This document shows positions 60,529 through 64,000 of a stretch of 64,000 bases of DNA, one piece after another (the first letter of the stretch is position 1; the number at the start of each line of letters is the position of its first letter). The DNA comes from DTU063 sp001512695 (GTDB taxonomy: Bacteria > Bacillota > Thermosediminibacteria > Thermosediminibacterales > Tepidanaerobacteraceae): NCBI GenBank assembly GCA_049658265.1, contig JBASOM010000121.1, positions 1 to 64,000 on the forward strand. The letters are read 5' to 3'. The position numbers were made by a program, and so were the translations under genes. The notes under the pieces are model-generated. The model saw only the letters and a list, made by a program, of their open reading frames with translations, was not told the origin of the DNA and did no database searches.

Positions 60529-61682
60529 TGAACAATAAGAAAGGAAAGCTTTGGCCCTATTTAGTTGCCTTGGCATTAATAATTTTTGCGGGTGTCATGT
60601 TGGTCTATAGAGATGCTTTTAATGACTATGTAAGTGTACTTGCAACCTGGCAACCCGTAACTACAAGCAAAAATGCGGATAGCGATGATGTGAACACCGA
60701 AGAAGAATTAAGTCAAGAGGAACCAGAAGAAGTAGATCTACCAAATCCCACAGCAACTTTTCTGGCAGTGGGAGATGTGATGATGCATGATGGCCAGATT
60801 TGGTCGGGATACAGTGATGCTGCGGATAGCTTTGATTACACGGAGTTTTTCCATGTGGTAAAAGATGAGATTTCCGCAGCGGATATTGCCATGGCCAATC
60901 TAGAGACAACTTTGGCAGGCAAGGAACAAAAATATACGGGCTATCCCATGTTCAACAGTCCCGATGAAATAGCTGATGCACTGAAAGATGCCGGCTTTGA
61001 TATTATAGTAACTTCCAATAATCACAGTTTGGACAGAGGGGCAAAAGGAGCCATCAGGACAATACAGGTCCTTAAAGAACGCGGATTGGCCCCTATAGGC
61101 ACCTATGAATCTGAAGAGGAACGTGAGCAAATCCTGATAAAAGAACTAAACGGCATAAGTTTTGCCTTTTTGTCGTACACGTACGGAACAAACGGCATTC
61201 CCATTCCGAAGGACATGCCGTACCTTGTTAATCTGATTGATGAAGAGTTGATACTTTCGGATATAGAAAAAGCGCGAAGCCAGGCTGATGTGGTTGTGGT
61301 GTACCTGCATTATGGTGATGAATACCAGAGGACTCCTTCAAAATATCAGAGAAAGCTTGCTCACCTTCTCCTAAAAAATGGAGCAAGCTTTATTGTAGCA
61401 AGTCACCCCCACGTTATTCAGCCTGGAGAATGGATGGAGGTCCAGGAAGCTGATGGAGAAATAATTAAGAAATACATTGCGTATTCGATGGGCAATTTCA
61501 TATCGGCACAGAGATTTCCTTATACCGAGGAAGGGCTCATGGTCAAGTTCACTCTGGAAAAGGATTTGAAAAAGAACAAGGTTTATCTTACCGATGTTGA
61601 AGAAATTGATACCTGGGTAGATAAGTTCGTAAGAGATGGAAAGATGAGATATGTGGTCAGGTTCGGCAAGAAACCTACATAA
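60528..61682 (+). CDS. CapA family protein (metallophosphatase-like, capsule/poly-gamma-glutamate)
   Basis: 384 aa. An N-terminal membrane anchor (residues 8-27), an acidic linker (residues 46-68), then the CapA/PGA_cap domain: FLAVGDVMMHDGQI, ANLETTLAG, DIIVTSNNHSLDRG, VYLHYGDEY, SHPHVIQPGEW and YSMGNFISAQ, which carry the metal-site residues. It would act outside the membrane. CapA proteins take part in poly-gamma-glutamate or polysaccharide export, but no capBC genes are here. Coupled with manC. Confidence 0.88.
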   Translation: MNNKKGKLWPYLVALALIIFAGVMLVYRDAFNDYVSVLATWQPVTTSKNADSDDVNTEEELSQEEPEEVDLPNPTATFLAVGDVMMHDGQIWSGYSDAADSFDYTEFFHVVKDEISAADIAMANLETTLAGKEQKYTGYPMFNSPDEIADALKDAGFDIIVTSNNHSLDRGAKGAIRTIQVLKERGLAPIGTYESEEEREQILIKELNGISFAFLSYTYGTNGIPIPKDMPYLVNLIDEELILSDIEKARSQADVVVVYLHYGDEYQRTPSKYQRKLAHLLLKNGASFIVASHPHVIQPGEWMEVQEADGEIIKKYIAYSMGNFISAQRFPYTEEGLMVKFTLEKDLKKNKVYLTDVEEIDTWVDKFVRDGKMRYVVRFGKKPT

Positions 61683-61851
61683 TGATATAATGGTCCTTTT
61701 CGCAGATTTCTTTTATGTCTTCGCTGCAGGGCACGTGGTTCCCCCATGCATGTAAGCTACAATATTGAATAGGCCCGTAGCATGTTTCCTCATATTTTAA
61801 ATGTTTACAAGTTGCAATTTCAGTAAAATTAATCTTTCTCGGGATTGCCAT
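61675..61851 (-). CDS. Small Cys-rich protein, 58 aa
   Basis: Minus-strand frame from ATG 61851 to TAG 61675, preceded by AAGGAGATGATTTATA. It reads MAIPRKINFTEIATCKHL, with five cysteines spaced C15, C24, C31, C42 and C49, and His residues near them (CKHLKYEETC, CSLHAWGNHVPC). This spacing looks like a small metal (Zn or Fe-S) binding protein. It overlaps the convergent CapA-like gene by 8 nt. The family is not recognised. Confidence 0.75.
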   Translation of the reverse strand: MAIPRKINFTEIATCKHLKYEETCYGPIQYCSLHAWGNHVPCSEDIKEICEKDHYIIM

Positions 61852-62052
61852 TATAAATCATCTCCTTCTGTTTTTTTGTTATATAATAGCATAAAGCGTT
61901 TAAAAAATCAAGAATATTCCGTCAATAAAGAAAATGTTCTCTTTCACAAGCTCCGTTAGCTTAAATATCCAGCAACGGTCATATTTCCATACATGTAAGG
62001 ATATGTTTAATAAGAACAGTATTTGTCAACGCTGGCAAAAGGGGGCTTTAGT

Positions 62053-62793
62053 GTGGAACGTGTAAAATTAAAGGTTCCCGGCAAAAGTACCTTTGTATTA
62101 GCGACTTTACTTATATTGGCACTGATAATCCAATATTTATACGGCAAAAATCTTGCGGTAAGTGTTTTAAGCGGTTGGCTGCCCTTGTCCGGGAAGGTGA
62201 TAGTGATTGACCCCGGTCACGGCGGTATCGATGGAGGAGCAAGCTTTGATAGCGTTTTAGAGAAACATATCAATCTTGAAGTTTCCTTGAAATTAAAGAG
62301 CATCTTAGAAAAAGAAGGTGCCAATGTGGTCATGACCAGGACAAAAGATATTGCCTTGGACCATTTGAACAATAAGAGTGAGTATAGGCACAAGAGGGAC
62401 CTGATTGCGAGAGTCGACATTATAAATAATTCCAGACCCGATATATTCCTGAGCCTTCACGTGAATGCTGAAAAAAGCTCAGCTAAAACTCGGGGGCCCA
62501 TGGTCTTTTATTATTATGACAGTGTAAAAAGCAGGCAATTGGCTCTGCAGATTCAAAAAAACTTAGAAGAAGCTTACATTAAAGCTGGCCACAGGGTACC
62601 GGCACGGAAAGCTAACGGCAACAGATCTCTTTTTATATTGAAAAACACAAAGCCAGCCGGTGTCATTGTGGAACTGGGTTTCATAACTAATTCCGGGGAC
62701 AGGCAGCTTCTAACAACAGAAGCTTTTCAAAAGCAAATAGCAAAAGCAATGGCGCTTGCGATTAAAGAATATTTTTCACAAAAGGCTTTGTAA
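62053..62793 (+). CDS. cwlD: N-acetylmuramoyl-L-alanine amidase (CwlD-like)
   Basis: About 246 aa. One N-terminal membrane segment (FVLATLLILALIIQYLYG), then an Amidase_3 domain: VIDPGHGGIDGGAS (zinc His), LEKHINLEVSLKLK (zinc Glu), FLSLHVNA (zinc His) and VIVELGFITNSGD (catalytic Glu). CwlD makes muramic-lactam in the spore cortex, so the organism or its ancestors probably sporulate. The start is GTG 62053 with AGGGGG; TTG 62023 is in frame but upstream of the site. Confidence 0.9.
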   Translation: MERVKLKVPGKSTFVLATLLILALIIQYLYGKNLAVSVLSGWLPLSGKVIVIDPGHGGIDGGASFDSVLEKHINLEVSLKLKSILEKEGANVVMTRTKDIALDHLNNKSEYRHKRDLIARVDIINNSRPDIFLSLHVNAEKSSAKTRGPMVFYYYDSVKSRQLALQIQKNLEEAYIKAGHRVPARKANGNRSLFILKNTKPAGVIVELGFITNSGDRQLLTTEAFQKQIAKAMALAIKEYFSQKAL

Positions 62794-62805
62794 AAAAATA
62801 TTTTG

Positions 62806-62814
62806 TGTTATAAT
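62806..62814 (+). promoter_or_regulatory. Extended -10 promoter of the signal peptidase gene
   Basis: TG-T-TATAAT at 62806-62814, just after cwlD and 49 bp before the lepB start. Confidence 0.5.
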
Positions 62815-62862
62815 TAATAAGTGAATTATCGCAACAGAAATTTTAAGGTTACAGGTGAAGAC

Positions 62863-63387
62863 ATGAGCAATGACATTAAGAGAGAGATATTTGAATGGTT
62901 GAAGGCTATTGTCCTGGCACTTATTCTTGCATTTATCATAAGAGGTTTTATATTTGAACCCATGATAGTACCTAGCGGTTCCATGATTCCAACTATCCAA
63001 ATTAACGACAGGATTTTGGTAAATAAGTATATATATAGATTTCAGTCTCCTGAATATAATGACATAGTGGTCTTTAGATATCCCGATGACCATAAGCAGA
63101 TATTTGTCAAGCGCCTTATAGGTAAGGGCGGGGATGTAATAGAGATTAGGGATAGTGTCCTTTATAGAAATGATGAACCCATACAGGAGCCCCAGTTAAA
63201 CGAAGCCATGTACAATGATTTCGGGCCCTATAAAGTTCCTGAAGGGCATTACTTTATGTTGGGGGATAACCGAAACAATTCAAAGGACAGCAGGTTCTGG
63301 GACAACAAATATGTTTCAAGAGAGCAAATCGTAGGCAAAGCAACGTACCGAATATGGCCAATAAATCGAATTGGTGCCCTTAAATAA
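62863..63387 (+). CDS. lepB: Signal peptidase I
   Basis: About 174 aa. One N-terminal membrane segment (AIVLALILAFIIRGFIF), then the catalytic Ser40 in VPSGSMIPTI and Lys83 in FVKRLIG, with GDNRNNSKDSR (box E). It removes signal peptides outside the membrane. The start is ATG 62863 with AGGTGAAG; GTG 62821 is in frame without a site. Tandem signal-peptidase types are not seen here. Confidence 0.93.
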   Translation: MSNDIKREIFEWLKAIVLALILAFIIRGFIFEPMIVPSGSMIPTIQINDRILVNKYIYRFQSPEYNDIVVFRYPDDHKQIFVKRLIGKGGDVIEIRDSVLYRNDEPIQEPQLNEAMYNDFGPYKVPEGHYFMLGDNRNNSKDSRFWDNKYVSREQIVGKATYRIWPINRIGALK

Positions 63388-63397
63388 AATTACAATC

Positions 63398-63426
63398 TTG
63401 AATTTTCATTAGCTTTGTATTATAAT
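63398..63426 (+). promoter_or_regulatory. Promoter of the first two tRNAs
   Basis: TTGAAT (63398-63403), 17-bp spacer, TATAAT (63421-63426). Confidence 0.8.
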
Positions 63427-63451
63427 ATTTTCACGGCAATTGGCTATTAGT

Positions 63452-63527
63452 GGGGATATAGCTCAGCTGGGAGAGCGTCTGGTTCGCAATCAGAAGGTCA
63501 GGGGTTCGATCCCCCTTATCTCCACCA
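63452..63527 (+). tRNA. tRNA-Ala (anticodon CGC)
   Basis: 76 nt with encoded CCA. The full cloverleaf folds: acceptor GGGGATA/TATCTCC with the G3-U70 alanine identity pair, D-arm AGCTCAGCTGGGAGAGC, anticodon loop TTCGCAA, T-arm GGGGTTCGATCCCC. Confidence 0.95.
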
Positions 63528-63531
63528 AAAG

Positions 63532-63606
63532 GGGCGCGTAGCTCAGTGGGAGAGCGCTTGATTCACATTCAAGAGGTCGCAGGTTCGAAACCTGCCGCGC
63601 CCACCA
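63532..63606 (+). tRNA. tRNA-Val (anticodon CAC)
   Basis: 75 nt with encoded CCA. Acceptor GGGCGCG/CGCGCCC, anticodon loop TTCACAT, T-loop TTCGAAA. It lies 4 nt after the first tRNA and so is cotranscribed. Confidence 0.94.
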
Positions 63607-63631
63607 TGATAAAAATGTGTATAAACTAGCC

Positions 63632-63660
63632 TTGACAATATCAAATAAAACTATTATACT
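63632..63660 (+). promoter_or_regulatory. Promoter of the third tRNA
   Basis: TTGACA (63632-63637), 17-bp spacer, TATACT (63655-63660). Confidence 0.8.
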
Positions 63661-63690
63661 AGTAAATGCTTGTGATTAAACTTATTAGAT

Positions 63691-63766
63691 GGGGAATTAG
63701 CTCAGCTGGGAGAGCGCCTGAATGGCATTCAGGAGGTCAGGGGTTCGACTCCCCTATTCTCCACCA
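63691..63766 (+). tRNA. tRNA-Ala (anticodon GGC)
   Basis: 76 nt with encoded CCA. Acceptor GGGGAAT/ATTCTCC keeps the G3-U70 pair; anticodon loop ATGGCAT; T-arm GGGGTTCGACTCCCC. Confidence 0.95.
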
Positions 63767-63778
63767 AATGAAATCAGG

Positions 63779-63812
63779 ACGTAGAACGGAAAACCGTTGC
63801 TACGTTTTTTGT
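63779..63812 (+). terminator. Terminator after the third tRNA
   Basis: ACGTAG (63779-63784) and AACGG (63785-63789) pair with CCGTT (63794-63798) and CTACGT (63800-63805), one bulged G, then TTTTTT. Confidence 0.9.
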
Positions 63813-63962
63813 TTTTATAATACATTATTGTTGATTTTAATAGTTTATAAAGCTAAAATAAAAAAGGTGTCTAAAATAAAGTTTGTGATGATAATATTTC
63901 CCAGAATTCGCATTTTGTAATTTCCATTAATTGTAATGGCTTAGAAGGAGTGACATGTTGCT

Positions 63963-64000
63963 GTGAAGGTTGGACTAGTTGGATTGCCTACTGTGGGTAA
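63963..64000 (+). CDS. ychF: Redox-regulated ATPase YchF, 5' end only
   Basis: The last 38 bases start at GTG 63963 and read VKVGLVGLPTVG before the window ends. This is the N-terminal P-loop (G1) of YchF/OLA1-type proteins, normally GLPNVGKS; here Thr replaces the usual Asn. AAGGAG is 13 nt upstream, a little far. Only the first codons can be seen, so the call rests on this motif. Confidence 0.65.
   Translation, partial: MKVGLVGLPTVG

Noticed and set aside
63666..63920. Frame of 84 codons over the third tRNA
   Set aside because: It reads through a tRNA and its terminator.
1..64000. CRISPR arrays, intact insertion sequences or prophage
   Set aside because: No regular repeat-spacer array, transposase, integrase or phage structural gene was seen.

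Overview
The window looks like chromosome from an anaerobic, low-to-mid G+C Firmicute with a complete Wood-Ljungdahl (reductive acetyl-CoA) pathway. Gene content and order resemble acetogens and syntrophic acetate oxidisers of the Tepidanaerobacter / Thermosediminibacterales kind. That placement is inferred from gene content and style (TTG/GTG starts, strong AGGAGG sites, TTGACA/TATAAT promoters) and was not checked by any search.

Layout. (1) 40-7109: a Crp/Fnr regulator, then a BMP-lipoprotein nucleoside-type ABC transporter (lipoprotein, double ATPase, two permeases) whose 3' end is coupled to a YcdX-like PHP phosphatase and a metallophosphoesterase. (2) 7157-9404, minus strand: a YlqH/YlqG pair and a lipoprotein with two FMN-binding domains. 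(3) 9405-18582: a guanine-type purine riboswitch controlling a purine permease, then housekeeping and orphan genes (DUF362, MATE, bifunctional nuclease, phosphoribosyltransferase, UPF0173 hydrolase, DUF4236, endonuclease IV). (4) 18697-38892: the Wood-Ljungdahl locus, cooF-cooS-cooC-fhs-DUF166-fchA-folD-metV-metF-lpdA-cooC2-acsD-acsC-acsE-acsB-gcvH-acsV, then a small nickel-related module (81-aa protein, CooT, DUF3842). It begins at a strong promoter whose -35 lies in a perfect 20-bp palindrome.

(5) 39064-52090: plsY, then a glycerol/dihydroxyacetone locus: glpP, two paralogous small membrane proteins (putative glycerol transporter), glpK, a glpA / FAD-oxidoreductase / DUF1667 set, an HPr-PAS-AAA+ sigma-54 activator, a cytosolic chemoreceptor fused to a PhnD-like binding domain, and dhaKLM. 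Near-perfect sigma-54 (-24/-12) promoters lie before glpP and before dhaK. A terminator with a competing antiterminator separates glpK from glpA. A relic of a triose-phosphate-isomerase-type gene follows dhaM. (6) 52591-64000: mixed genes (HIRAN, YjbQ, a glycine-repeat protein, DinB, HAD phosphatase, UbiA, macro domain, beta-hydroxyacid dehydrogenase, ManC, CapA, CwlD, signal peptidase I), a 58-aa Cys-rich minus-strand gene, three tRNAs and the first codons of ychF.

How it fits together. Glycerol enters, is phosphorylated by GlpK and oxidised by the GlpA-type complex, or it goes via dihydroxyacetone and the PTS-dependent DhaKLM kinase, to triose phosphate. The Wood-Ljungdahl locus provides the C1 sink, or in reverse the route for acetate oxidation. 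Regulation of the glycerol part appears layered: sigma-54 initiation by an activator carrying an HPr-like domain, plus GlpP-type antitermination. This is the most unusual system in the window. Least understood are the structured intergenic stretches at 14606-15149 and 53940-54340, the DUF166 gene whose apparent start sits in a hairpin loop, and the chemoreceptor-PhnD fusion.
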